Made by a program: the position numbers and the translations under genes
DNA from: an uncultured Kiritimatiellota bacterium
GTDB taxonomy: Bacteria; Verrucomicrobiota; Kiritimatiellia; RFP12; UBA1067
Direction of reading: 5' to 3'
NCBI GenBank assembly: GCA_934635045.1
Contig: CAKTZA010000009.1
Location: forward strand, 1 to 64,000
DNA length: 64,000 bases
Shown here: in pieces, positions 1-9,282 of the stretch
Layout: every line of letters begins with the position of its first letter
Position numbering within the stretch: position 1 is the first letter of the stretch
Notes under the pieces: model-generated
What the model was told of the DNA's origin: nothing
The model's input: only the letters and a program-made list of their open reading frames with translations
Database searches by the model: none

Positions 1-101
1 CAGTATGCCATTATCCTTACTGAGTAGATTCCTTTCATTCTACAAGTTCAGCCAAGCTTGCTTGGCGCACCATGTGCATTTTCCTTTGTTTGACTGTTTG
101 G

Positions 102-2471
102 TTATGAGTTGGAGTGTTGGGTTGTGTGGATGTGTTCCTTGGATGTACTGTTTTGTTCGGTTGCCGAAAGTGGTTCTTTCCTGTCGGTCATTTCAAAAAC
201 CAGCTCGCCGCCGGCGAGGACATCCGCGCGCTTCAGCACAAAGCCCGCAAGCGGACGGCCGTTCAGCGTCACTGCCTTCACGTACTTGTTCGCCTTCGAG
301 AGGCCCTGTGCCGTCACGGTGAACGTCTTCCCGTTCGACAGCCTGAGACGCGCTTTCGCGACCTGCGGCGCACCGAGCACGTAGACGCCCGAGGCCGGAT
401 CGACCGGATAGAACCCGAGCGCGGAGAAGACGTACCACGCGCTCATCTGCCCGCAGTCGTCGTTGCCGCAGAGGCCGTCCGGCTTCGGCGCGTAGAAGCG
501 GTCGAAGATTTCGCGCACGACGTCCGCCGTGCGGTCGGGACGTCCGGCGTACGGATAGAGGTAGGCGACGTGATGGCTCGGCTCGTTGCCGTGCGCGTAC
601 TGCCCGATCAGTCCCGTCACGTCGGCGACCGTCGCGCCCGCCGTCTTCATGGGCGCGGCGAAGAGCGCATCGAGCTTCGCCGCGCACGCGGCCTTTCCGC
701 CCAGCGCGGCGACGAGCCCCGGCGCGTCGTGGAGGACGTGCCACGAATACTGGAAGGCGTTGCCCTCGGTGTAGTCGTTCGCGTCGCCGGGACCATAGCC
801 GCCGAACTCGGACGGGTCGAACGGCGTGCGCCACCGTCCCTGCGAATCCCGTCCGCGCATGAAGCCCGTCGAGGCGTCGAAGAGGTTTCGCCAAGAGGCG
901 GCGCGCTTCGCGAAGAACGCGGCATCCTCCCTCTTGCCCAGCGCCTCGGCGAACCGCGCCGCGCACGCGTCGTCGTAGGCGCATTCAAGCGTGCGGCTGA
1001 CGGACAGACCCCACACCTTGTCGAAGGGCAGGTAGCCGTAGCGGTCGTAGAGGTCGAAGTCGTCGTTCGGACGCGGCGGAATGTTCCGCGTGATGGAGTC
1101 CTTCACGGCCCGATAGGCCTTCTCGACATCCATCGGGCGTCCCGCGAGATAGGCGTCGACAAGGACGGGCACGGCGTGGTTGCCGATCATGCAGTGGTTG
1201 TCCTTGCCCCAGAGCTGCCAAATCGGCAAATAGCCGACCTCGTCGTACTGCCGCAGGGCCGAGGCGACGATGCCGTCGGTGACTTCGGGCTTCATCAGCA
1301 GGTACCACGGACATGCCGCGCGAAAGACATCCCACATCGAGAGGGTGGAAAAATGCGGCGGCTCCCCCGCATCGGAGAGATTGTTGGGCTGTTGGTAAAG
1401 ATGGTAGAGGGCCGTGCAGAAGCTGCGCCTCTGGTCGTCCGTCCCCTTCAGAATCTCGACATCCGCGAGCGCGGCCCGCCACTTCGCTTCCGCCGCGCCG
1501 CGCACGTCGTCAAAGCTGCGCCCCGCCAATTCGGCCTCCAGATTCCGCACCGCGCCCGCAACAGACGTCGCCGACAGCGCGATCCGCACCTCGGCCACGC
1601 CGTCCGGCCCCGTCTCGACGTCCAGCACGAACCCCGTCGCGTTCGGCTCGCGCGGCATCGTCTTCACGTTCCGTTCGCTCACAACAGACGGACGGTCGAG
1701 ACGCAGCGCGAAGAAGTAGGTGCGCTCGACCCACTGCCGCACGCGGACCCGCCCCGTCACGAGCCCGTCCGGCGCGAACGTCACTTCGGACGACAGGACG
1801 CCCGTCCCTTCGGCATCCCATGTCCTGATCCGCCAGGCCGGATCGAGCAGCAGCCGCGCCCGCGCGCCGGACGGATAGCGCAGACGATAGACCGCGCCAT
1901 GCTCCGACGCGGCAATCTCGACGTCCGTCCCGAAGTCGTCGAGCCGCACGCGATAGAAGCCGGGCGACGCGCACTCCGTCTCCTTGCGGAAGGCGCTTGA
2001 GAAGTCGGCGGGCAGCCCGTCGCCCGTGAACGGCAGGAGCGCCGCGTCGCCGAGGTCGCCGCACCCCGTGCCGTTCAGGTGCGTCTGGGAGAAGCGGCGG
2101 ATGCGCCCGTCGCCGTACTGGTAGCCCGCACAGTATTTCCAGTCGCCCGTCCCCGTGTCGGGCGAGGCCTGCACGAGGCCGAACGGCACGCACGCGCCGG
2201 GGAACGTGTGCCCCGTCCCGTCCGTCCCGATAAACGGGTCGACAAACCGCAGCGCGTCTTCCGCCGAAAACGCGGAAGCCGCTCCCGCGCAGACGCACAG
2301 CACAAGCGCGCGCAAGGCCGTCAGGAGACCCCCTGCGGCGTTAGCTAATAGATGGGGGGGGGGGGTATTAGAACCGCGCGCAAACGCGGCAGAAAGCGCC
2401 CCGGCCACCGTCTCGGCAGCCGTCGCCTTGCCCGCGCAGTTCTCCGCAAGAAATGCCCTTCTCGTGTTCAT
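102..2471 (-). CDS. GH92 family alpha-mannosidase (exported)
   Basis: Likely a calcium-dependent exo-alpha-mannosidase of GH92 acting on alpha-mannan or N-glycan side chains. The GH92 start 'VDPFIGTDGTGHTFPGA' follows a signal peptide, and the family motifs GNEPSHH (catalytic acid region) and GNDDCGQMSAWYVFSALGFYP are intact near the C-terminus. The protein is 789 residues, normal for the family. The signal peptide lies unusually far in, at about residues 52-70. Between it and the ATG are about 50 extra residues encoded across a run of 12 C. The upstream ATG is kept because a TATAAT box sits 7 bases before it, which predicts a leaderless mRNA. The alternative is a TTG at about codon 54, directly before the hydrophobic stretch. 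It lies downstream of a decayed regulator gene and a second GH92 enzyme. Family call is firm, exact linkage is inferred. Confidence 0.93.
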   Translation of the reverse strand: MNTRRAFLAENCAGKATAAETVAGALSAAFARGSNTPPPHLLANAAGGLLTALRALVLCVCAGAASAFSAEDALRFVDPFIGTDGTGHTFPGACVPFGLVQASPDTGTGDWKYCAGYQYGDGRIRRFSQTHLNGTGCGDLGDAALLPFTGDGLPADFSSAFRKETECASPGFYRVRLDDFGTDVEIAASEHGAVYRLRYPSGARARLLLDPAWRIRTWDAEGTGVLSSEVTFAPDGLVTGRVRVRQWVERTYFFALRLDRPSVVSERNVKTMPREPNATGFVLDVETGPDGVAEVRIALSATSVAGAVRNLEAELAGRSFDDVRGAAEAKWRAALADVEILKGTDDQRRSFCTALYHLYQQPNNLSDAGEPPHFSTLSMWDVFRAACPWYLLMKPEVTDGIVASALRQYDEVGYLPIWQLWGKDNHCMIGNHAVPVLVDAYLAGRPMDVEKAYRAVKDSITRNIPPRPNDDFDLYDRYGYLPFDKVWGLSVSRTLECAYDDACAARFAEALGKREDAAFFAKRAASWRNLFDASTGFMRGRDSQGRWRTPFDPSEFGGYGPGDANDYTEGNAFQYSWHVLHDAPGLVAALGGKAACAAKLDALFAAPMKTAGATVADVTGLIGQYAHGNEPSHHVAYLYPYAGRPDRTADVVREIFDRFYAPKPDGLCGNDDCGQMSAWYVFSALGFYPVDPASGVYVLGAPQVAKARLRLSNGKTFTVTAQGLSKANKYVKAVTLNGRPLAGFVLKRADVLAGGELVFEMTDRKEPLSATEQNSTSKEHIHTTQHSNS
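2354..2365 (-). repeat. Homopolymer of 12 C (coding strand) in GH92 gene
   Basis: Twelve consecutive G on the + strand, read as C on the coding strand (Thr-Pro-Pro-Pro, codons 36-40). It lies between the leaderless ATG and the signal peptide. A gain or loss of one base would put the signal peptide and enzyme out of frame. Candidate slipped-strand contingency tract. Confidence 0.8.
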
Positions 2472-2478
2472 GCGCGAT

Positions 2479-2484
2479 ATTATA
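2479..2484 (-). promoter_or_regulatory. -10 box (TATAAT), 7 bases from the GH92 ATG
   Basis: A perfect TATAAT on the minus strand, followed by 7 bases and then the ATG at 2471, so transcription should begin at or next to the start codon. No clear -35 box is visible 16-18 bases upstream. Confidence 0.6.
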
Positions 2485-2514
2485 TCATAAATTTTGCACC
2501 TTGTGAGGAAATGA

Positions 2515-2548
2515 TTCGCAAAAACTTTCGGAAGCGATTCGCACGGCT
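2515..2548 (-). promoter_or_regulatory. Conserved upstream element, copy 1
   Basis: A 34-base stretch upstream of the GH92 gene that recurs almost unchanged at 11317-11349, upstream of the beta-helix gene. Shared core: TTTCGGAAGC, then ATTCGCACGGCT, preceded by TTCGCAAA. It contains partly inverted GAA/TTC triplets and is a candidate binding site for the XylR-type regulator at 14449-15618. Confidence 0.45.
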
Positions 2549-2588
2549 AATAAGAGGGCGAATGTTCCGCTGCGGAACGAGGAATGCC

Positions 2589-3583
2589 TCACACGACTTC
2601 CCAATGCCCGCCACGATCAGGCCCGACTCGGCGGACAATGCCGACAGACTTGAGGCGGGCAATTTGCTTTATGATTGCACTTCGGGCCTTGCCGACACTC
2701 AAGGCCATGTCGTCGATGCTGACCCTGGGATTTTCCCTCATCATGGCAACGATGGTTTCAGCGGTTTTCATACCACCTTTCATACCACCTTTCATACCAC
2801 CTTTAGAATTCTCTTCAGGACGCGCAAAAACGACTTTCGTGTATCCGCCCTCGGCGACGATCTGCGGCTCCGGCAAGTCAGCTTTCGCGCATTCGTCCAC
2901 AATCAACTTGATGCCACGCCCCCAGGATTCGAGCGCCTTGCGCAAATACATCACCCGCGCAACGGTCGGATTCCTTGGTTCGCTCTTGTTCCCGGCACGG
3001 AGCTCCGCCATCGTCATGCCGGGAGGAAACGTACCGGGATTGATGATTTCGACCCTGTCGTCATAGATTGCAAGAGAGACGGAACTTCCACGCCGGACGT
3101 ACAATCGGTGCGCCAACGCATTGACAAGAGCCTCGCGCAAGGCCTTGGCCGGCACTTCAAGCTCCTCTTCCCGGTAAGTTCCGTCAACATCCGCTCATAC
3201 TCCTCTTGCGGCATCACGGTCGTGGAGGATTGGACACGCTTGTAGGGTCTGCCGTCGTAGACATACGGACGCATATTGCCACGCTCGACCTTGCAGACAA
3301 TGGCCTTGTGCGTTTCATCCACGTCGATCCACTCGACGGCGACATCGGCAGCCGGCTCAAACTTGGCGAAGACCTCAAAGAGCTCGCGCTTCGTCTTGTC
3401 GGAGACGAATTGACCAGTGACCCTGCCTTTCTTGCCGACACCGAAGACAACCCTGCCGCCGTCCCTGTTGAGGAAAGCACACAGCGTCTCGCAAGCGTCA
3501 ACTCGCTGCCCAGTCGTTTCCTTTACCTCAAACGTCTCGCCCTCGCCAGACGAAACCATCGCTTTCAGCTCTTCAAGTGTCAT
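2589..3583 (-). pseudogene. AlbA_2/RecG-like ATP-binding regulator, frameshifted with internal deletion
   Basis: Two overlapping reading frames make up one decayed gene. Frame 1 (3583-3014) starts with an AlbA_2 DNA-binding domain ('GEGETFEVKETTG', 'CAFLNRDGGRVVFGV') and runs to 'EYERMLTELTGKR'. Frame 2 (from about 3170 down to 2589) carries the HATPase-like part ('VPAKALREALVNALAHRLYV', 'IYDDRVEIINPGTFPPG') and a C-terminal winged helix. The frames change at about 3160-3175. Intact relatives have roughly 120-150 more residues between the 'LTGKRS' and 'ALREALVNA' blocks, so there is an internal deletion as well as a frameshift. The start has a GAGGATG ribosome site. Three tandem GGMK repeats sit in the linker before the winged helix. 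Two separate small proteins are possible but less likely. Confidence 0.75.
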
Positions 3584-3651
3584 ATGGCATCCTCGTTCAA
3601 CAGCTGAATATTATAGCATATCCCAGCCAAACGACGATGCGACGGATCTCC

Positions 3652-3735
3652 AGTCCGCCAGTTGACGGTTTTCTGTTCCGTTAGTTGAGGCGTTCTCGTT
3701 CCGTCAGTTGAGACATTTTCGTTCCGTCAGTTGGA
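3652..3735. repeat. Tandem repeat, period 23 bp, about 3.5 copies
   Basis: The unit GTTCCGTCAGTTGAGACATTTTC recurs with starts at about 3652 (degenerate), 3675, 3698 and 3721, at an exact 23-base spacing. It lies in the gap between the decayed regulator gene and the stop of the second GH92 gene. There are no unique spacers, so it is not a CRISPR array. Confidence 0.8.
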
Positions 3736-3750
3736 AGCTAAAACTAGATT

Positions 3751-5745
3751 TCAATTGTCCTCGCCACCGACAAAGACCAGTTCGCCGCCCGCCATCAGTT
3801 CCGCGTGGCGGAGCAAGCGGCTCTCCACCGGGCGTCCGTTGAACGTCACGCGCCGCGCCCCGGCGCCCACGTCGCCTTGGGACACGATGCGCAGGGGCCG
3901 CTTCGCGCCCGGCAGACTCAGCGCGACGTGCGGCTCGCCCGGCGCGGACAGCACGTAGAGATCCGTCCCGGCGATCGGCATCAGCCCCATCGACAGGAAC
4001 ACGTACAGCGACCCCATCGCGCCCGAATCGTCGTCGCCCGGCGTCCCGTCGGGCGGGAACGCCGCCCGCATCCGCGCGGCCCACTTCGTCGTCAGGTCGT
4101 TCCGTCCCGCGAACGCGAACAGGAACGGCGCGTAGAACGACGGCTCATTGCCGAAGTCGACGAGCCCGCTCTCCAGTGCGTACTCCAGCCGCCGCACGAA
4201 CGCCTCCCGTCCGCCGCAGAGCGCCATCAGGCGCGGCAGGTCGTGCCAGGCATTGAACGAGTACTCCCAGCAGGTGCCCTCGTAGAACGAGCCGTTGTAG
4301 CCCCTACACGGATCGGCGGGCTCCTCGGCGGGCGGCCACTCGATCCGCGCCCCGAACGAGCCGTCGGCGCGGCGGCCGCGCACGAAGCCGGAAAAGCCGG
4401 AGGCCGCGTCCGTCAGCGCGGTGTCCCAGACGTTCGTCCAGTTTTCGCTCCGCCGACGCAGACGCTCCGCCACATCGGCCTTGCCGAGCCTCGCGGCAAC
4501 CTGCGACGCGCACCAGTCGTTGTAGGCGAACGCCAGCGTCGCGCTGCCGGATCGGAGGCGCCAACAGTAGTCGTGCGGGACGTCGGACGCCACGTAGCCC
4601 CTCTCGCGGTAGTCGGGCGTCCGGTCGTCCGCGTGCGCCGCCAGCACCTTCCACGCCCGCTCCCAGTCGATGCCAGGAATCCCCTTGGCCGCCGCGTCGG
4701 CGATCACGTTGTCCACGTCGTTTCCGCCCTGCCCCGTGCGCATCTCCTTCCCCTGAATGAACGCCACTTCGCACCGCCCGCCGCGCGCCAGCCGATCGGC
4801 GAACGAGTTCACAACGCCCGCGACCGTCTCCGGCTCCACGAGCGCCATCAGCGGGAAGAGCGTCTTCCACGTGTCCCAGACCGTGTAATGGTCGTCCCAC
4901 ATCTCGCCCCGTCGACGCGGCTGGACGAACGCGTGGAAGAGGTGCGTGTAGAATCGAACCTGCGACGCCACGTCCGACTTCGGCAGGGCGACGGTCGACA
5001 GCCGCTTGTTCCAGACCGCGCGCGCCGACGCAGCGATTTCGTCGAGCGAACGCCCGCGCAGTTCCGCATCGTGGAACTGCCGCGCCTCGTCGATCGACGC
5101 GAACGACACGACGATGCGCAGCTCGCCGTTGCCCTTCGTCGCGTAGAACCAGCAGTCGTACGGCGCGGGGTTCCAGTTGCCGAAATACGTGCCGCCGCCG
5201 AAGAGCGCCTCGCCCTCGACCTTCATCCAGGCGTTCGAGCTCGCGACGGCACGGCCGATTTTGCAGAGGAAGTCAACCGTCGGGTCGCCTTTCGAGTAGG
5301 CGTAGATCGCGCCATTCGCCGTCGCCGCCACGGCGACGTCCGTCCCCAGTTCGGTGAGGCGCGCGCGGAAACGGTAGGGATGCGCCTCCAGAACCTCCAT
5401 GTCCGAAGGGGTGCCGAAGACCACACGGAACAGCCCATACGACGGCACGCCACCCGTCCCCTGCGCGTGGAGCTGCGAGAAGCCGGCGACCCTGTCGCCG
5501 TGCCAGAAGCCGTTCGGTGGCGGGAAGGCCTGTCCGGGCGACGGCCACACCGTGTCCGGGCTCGGATGGACACTGCCGTGCGGGACGCACGGCCCCAGCA
5601 GGCAGCTGCCGCGCCCGACGCGCGCGCCAATCCGCGTGTCCACGAAATCCGCCGGGGTCGTCCCCGCGTCCGTCGCCATTGCCGCCGTGCCGCACAGCGC
5701 TACCACGGTGCCGACAAGAATTCCGCACAAGATTCTCAGTTTCAT
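3751..5745 (-). CDS. Divergent GH92 family glycosidase (exported)
   Basis: Exported GH92-type enzyme of 664 residues with an N-terminal signal peptide ending near 'MATDAG' and the GH92 opening 'FVDTRIGARVGRGSCLLGPCVPHG'. The C-terminal GH92 blocks are present but altered: GNEPSFYAPFL replaces the usual GNEPSHH, and GDDDSGAMGSLYVF replaces GNDDCGQMSAWYVF. The catalytic Glu and Asp positions are kept, while the two His after GNEPS are lost, so substrate preference may differ from the first GH92 protein. The start overlaps the stop of the upstream GH42-like gene by 4 bases (ATGA), so translation is coupled. Fold certain, exact substrate not. Confidence 0.88.
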   Translation of the reverse strand: MKLRILCGILVGTVVALCGTAAMATDAGTTPADFVDTRIGARVGRGSCLLGPCVPHGSVHPSPDTVWPSPGQAFPPPNGFWHGDRVAGFSQLHAQGTGGVPSYGLFRVVFGTPSDMEVLEAHPYRFRARLTELGTDVAVAATANGAIYAYSKGDPTVDFLCKIGRAVASSNAWMKVEGEALFGGGTYFGNWNPAPYDCWFYATKGNGELRIVVSFASIDEARQFHDAELRGRSLDEIAASARAVWNKRLSTVALPKSDVASQVRFYTHLFHAFVQPRRRGEMWDDHYTVWDTWKTLFPLMALVEPETVAGVVNSFADRLARGGRCEVAFIQGKEMRTGQGGNDVDNVIADAAAKGIPGIDWERAWKVLAAHADDRTPDYRERGYVASDVPHDYCWRLRSGSATLAFAYNDWCASQVAARLGKADVAERLRRRSENWTNVWDTALTDAASGFSGFVRGRRADGSFGARIEWPPAEEPADPCRGYNGSFYEGTCWEYSFNAWHDLPRLMALCGGREAFVRRLEYALESGLVDFGNEPSFYAPFLFAFAGRNDLTTKWAARMRAAFPPDGTPGDDDSGAMGSLYVFLSMGLMPIAGTDLYVLSAPGEPHVALSLPGAKRPLRIVSQGDVGAGARRVTFNGRPVESRLLRHAELMAGGELVFVGGEDN

Positions 5746-8700
5746 TTCTTCTTGCTAAACCACAGAACCGCACAGCCATGCGGCGGCAATGTCACGTTCA
5801 GCCGCTTCCCGTCCGTGGGGACGGTGCGACCGTCATGCAACGAGACCGGTGCGGCAACGCCGCAGTCCAGCGCCCCAGACAGCGGAACGGAAACGTCCGT
5901 CGCCTTCGACTGGTAGTTGCCGAGATACAGGATCGGCCCCGCGTCGCGGGCGATGACCTGCGCCTCGACGAAGTGCTCGGCGCCGTCGCCCTCAACCAAA
6001 ACATCCGGCGGAAGGCCGTTCTCGTCAAGGATGCCCTTCCACGCCTCCAGCATCCGCCGCGCCGTCGGCGTCGCGACGAACTGGTAGACGCGCCCCCGTC
6101 CAAACGTCCGAACCTTCACGTCAGCCTTGTCATCCGGTCGCCCGGACTCGAAGCGGTCGATTCGCGTGAAGTCGCGTACGCAGGGGAAGAAGCCGTCCGC
6201 ATCCGCAATCGGCGCGCCATATTCGTCGCCAAGGAAGGTTTCCGGCGAGGCGAGGGCGATGCCGCCGCGCTTCACCCAGTCGCGCACCTTCGCGAAGGCC
6301 TTCGGATCGACCAGGTGCGCCGCCGACAGCATCAGCGCACGATAGCGGGAGAGCGTGCCGTCGAGAACCTGCGACGACGTGACGAGGTCGAGCGGACGGC
6401 GCGCGAACGTGCCGGCGTAGAACTCCTTCTCCGGCGAGAACGGACGGCGCAGGTCGCACAGCGTCTCGAACGAGACGAACAGCGCCGTCGTGCCGCGAAT
6501 GCGCGGCACGGGCGCCAGCAGTGCCCCGTAGTCCTTGAGCGACCGCCCGATCTCGCAGAGCGCCGGGAGGACGTCAAACTCGTTGTTCGCCGGGTGGTTG
6601 ACCGAATCCGCCGCCGGGAAGAAGCTCCAGTAGGTCGGCACGATTCCCTGATCGCCATGAACCACGTGGCCCCAGACGCCCAGCCGGTATTCGTCGGCCG
6701 TCTTCTTGCCGCCGTACTTGACCATCGCGCCCTCCGTGTTGACGAGGGGCTGTCCGCCCTTCTCGGCGAGCGAGCTCAACAGCGCGGTGAACATGTAGCC
6801 CGCGTTGCCGATGGCGAGCGGCATCGCCTCGGGCGACGAGACGTCGACCCACGGCGTGAAGATGCGCTCGGTCGAGAGGACGTCCGCATACGCGGCGACG
6901 GCCTCAAGGTCGCAGCCCCGCGTCGCGTAGCTGTGCCGATGGTCGCCGCCGGACACCGTGGCGAACGGCTGGATCGAGAACAGCACGCGGTTCGTGCCGA
7001 GCAGACGCTCGATCATCTCGCGCTTGCGCGCAATCGCCGCCGTGTACTGGCTCTGCTGGAACTTGATCCAGTCGACCGAGGGTGCCAGCCCGTTCGCGAA
7101 CGTGGCCTTGGCGGTCAGCGGAGGCGGCTCGATCTCGCCAAACGTCCGATAGGCCTTGCGCCAGCGGGCGTTCAGCGCGTCAATCGACCCGTATTTCGTC
7201 TTCAGCCAGCGCGGGAACGCGACCCGGTTCGTCGGCGAATACGAGATGTAGAGCGACTCGTTATCCAGCTCGATCAGCTGGAGGTTCGCCCCCACCCCCA
7301 GCGTGTCGTCGAGACATTCGCGGTAAAGCCGTTCCATCGCCTCCCAGGTGGACGGCTCCTCCGGGCAGCCGAGGAGCGAGTAGTTCGAGCCATGCTTGAC
7401 GTCGATGCCCTGAACGTCGCGCAGAAACGTGTTGTAGGTAAAGAACACGGCGTTCATCTCCAGCGCCCAGGACTGATTCTTGACTTCGCGCGCCGTCCGG
7501 CGCAGCTCCGACCGCTCGTCGCGCCACTTGCCGTCGACTTTCTGCTGATGCGTGCGGCGCGGATTGACGACGCCCTTGAACGTGTCCAGGACGGGATAGA
7601 GCGTGAACGTGGCGTAGTCGAAATTGAAGAGATCGAGTGCCGGGCCGAGATAGAGCTTGGCCAGCGGCGACGTGATGCCGTTGCCGCCCTGCCCGATGAT
7701 GCCGCCGATCTCGGTTCCCCACATGATCTTAGGATGGCCGTCGACCAGGAACATGCCGTCGCGCGCCGTGACCTTCGGCTGATGCGCGGCACCCTTGCGC
7801 GGCGGATAGCACGCCATCAGGCGGGCATAGGCGTTGGTCTCCCACGCATACTCCCGTTCGCAACACGCGAGCTCGCTTGCGAAGTCATTCTGCAGTTGCG
7901 CGAACTCGCCCGCCGTGTCAGCGTTCAGCTCCAGGAAGGCGACAAAATCGTGCCCCGCCGTCGACTTCTCCTGCTGGCGCGGATCCGGGTGGCCCGGCTT
8001 GCGCGTGAAGGAGTCCGACCAGACGCCGCGCAGCTGGCGGATCTGCTGTACATCGGCCCACAGCCGCGTCTCATCGCCCTTCCGAAGGATTGCCGCCGCG
8101 ATGCCGACCTCGTTCGTCGCGCCATCCCGCGCCACGTGCAGCCACGCCGTCGGAAAGACGCGCCAGCCCTTCGCCGTGCAGGTCGCCGCGTCCAGGACGC
8201 GGTAGTAGGCGGACGGATAGGCCGGCAGGACGAACTTCGCCGGAACCCGCGCGCAGGCCGTCGTCCAAAAGATCTCGCCGTCCTTGATTTCCTGTCCGAA
8301 GGCCGAGCGCAGCGGAACGTCCATCTGCCTCACGGAATCGAGGAACGCCTCGACGGCATCGACCGAGCCGACCTTGGAGTAGCGCGTCGCCTTGAGCGTG
8401 CGCCCCAGGCCGTAGGCGAGCAGCGTGTTCGCCATGCGATACTCGTCGCGCTGGCGGGCAACGGTATCGATGCGCTTGCACAGGGCCAGTTCCTTCTCGT
8501 CCACGACGTCTTTCGCCGCCGTGACGTCCGCCGGAAGCGTCACGTAGGTCTGCGCGTCCCGCGCGGCCTTCAGTTTCACGGTCTTGCCGTCGCGCGACGG
8601 CTCCTCCCGCCCGCGCTGGAGCGTGACCGCGATGATGCCGACAACCGCCGTGGTGTTGCGCGACACGATGTCGAGCGACTTGAGTTCCTTTTCGGGATGC

Positions 8701-9260
8701 GGATTCTCCACAACCTTGCGCCAGACGCCGACCAGTCGCCCGACGGGGTTGTAGCCGGCCCACGCGAGCGTCGCAGCGGACAGTTCCTCCGGCACCCACC
8801 AGTTGCCGACGTCCGCCTTGAACCGCATCGGCAGAACCTCCCGCGTCCCGTCGCGATAGGTGAGCACATAGTCGAAGACCGGCTTGCCGAACAGCTTGTC
8901 GTCGCCCCACGCGGCGGACTGGAGAAAGTGCAGACGATCCCACATGCCGGGCGGCAGCGCGATGCCCTTCACCTCCGGCGGGAAATACGGGCGGTTCGCG
9001 CTCTGCAGGGCGATGCAGGTGGCCCCGCCGTTCTTGTCGGGGTTGATGACGTCGAAGACGACGCCGGCGAACGAGCGCATTCCGACCGGGAACGTGCGCA
9101 GGTCGTTCAGGCCTTCGTCGAACCAGCCGCCCATGTAGTCGTTGGCGACCGAATCGGAGAAACCTGTCGTGACCTTCTTGCGCAAGTCCACGCAGCGAAA
9201 CTCGGCGGCGGCGGAGAGCGTCAGCAGGACGCCCAGCCCCCAAAAACTCAAACGCTTCAT
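5742..9260 (-). CDS. Large GH42-like (clan GH-A) glycoside hydrolase
   Basis: An exported 1172-residue protein. The N-terminal signal peptide (ending near 'LSAAAEF') is followed by about 400 residues of beta-rich, NPCBM/galactose-binding-like sequence. Next is a clan GH-A TIM barrel with the start 'DGMFLVDGHPKIMWG', an acid/base-type motif IELDNESLY and a later candidate nucleophile in VNTEGAMVKYGG. The segment 'SIDALNARWRKAYRTF' is typical of GH42-like enzymes. After the barrel comes a glutaminase-like (GH42 trimerisation-type) domain around 'ALFVSFETLCDLRRPF', then a short beta domain. It is more than 400 residues longer than usual GH42 beta-galactosidases. It lies 22 bases after the beta-helix gene and overlaps the second GH92 gene, so the three form an operon. 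Clan call good, family number and substrate uncertain. Confidence 0.8.
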   Translation of the reverse strand: MKRLSFWGLGVLLTLSAAAEFRCVDLRKKVTTGFSDSVANDYMGGWFDEGLNDLRTFPVGMRSFAGVVFDVINPDKNGGATCIALQSANRPYFPPEVKGIALPPGMWDRLHFLQSAAWGDDKLFGKPVFDYVLTYRDGTREVLPMRFKADVGNWWVPEELSAATLAWAGYNPVGRLVGVWRKVVENPHPEKELKSLDIVSRNTTAVVGIIAVTLQRGREEPSRDGKTVKLKAARDAQTYVTLPADVTAAKDVVDEKELALCKRIDTVARQRDEYRMANTLLAYGLGRTLKATRYSKVGSVDAVEAFLDSVRQMDVPLRSAFGQEIKDGEIFWTTACARVPAKFVLPAYPSAYYRVLDAATCTAKGWRVFPTAWLHVARDGATNEVGIAAAILRKGDETRLWADVQQIRQLRGVWSDSFTRKPGHPDPRQQEKSTAGHDFVAFLELNADTAGEFAQLQNDFASELACCEREYAWETNAYARLMACYPPRKGAAHQPKVTARDGMFLVDGHPKIMWGTEIGGIIGQGGNGITSPLAKLYLGPALDLFNFDYATFTLYPVLDTFKGVVNPRRTHQQKVDGKWRDERSELRRTAREVKNQSWALEMNAVFFTYNTFLRDVQGIDVKHGSNYSLLGCPEEPSTWEAMERLYRECLDDTLGVGANLQLIELDNESLYISYSPTNRVAFPRWLKTKYGSIDALNARWRKAYRTFGEIEPPPLTAKATFANGLAPSVDWIKFQQSQYTAAIARKREMIERLLGTNRVLFSIQPFATVSGGDHRHSYATRGCDLEAVAAYADVLSTERIFTPWVDVSSPEAMPLAIGNAGYMFTALLSSLAEKGGQPLVNTEGAMVKYGGKKTADEYRLGVWGHVVHGDQGIVPTYWSFFPAADSVNHPANNEFDVLPALCEIGRSLKDYGALLAPVPRIRGTTALFVSFETLCDLRRPFSPEKEFYAGTFARRPLDLVTSSQVLDGTLSRYRALMLSAAHLVDPKAFAKVRDWVKRGGIALASPETFLGDEYGAPIADADGFFPCVRDFTRIDRFESGRPDDKADVKVRTFGRGRVYQFVATPTARRMLEAWKGILDENGLPPDVLVEGDGAEHFVEAQVIARDAGPILYLGNYQSKATDVSVPLSGALDCGVAAPVSLHDGRTVPTDGKRLNVTLPPHGCAVLWFSKKK

Positions 9261-9282
9261 CTGAAACAGATCCTTTCTCGTC

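Noticed and set aside
3652..3735. Possible CRISPR array
   Set aside because: Adjacent 23-base tandem copies without spacers and no cas genes.
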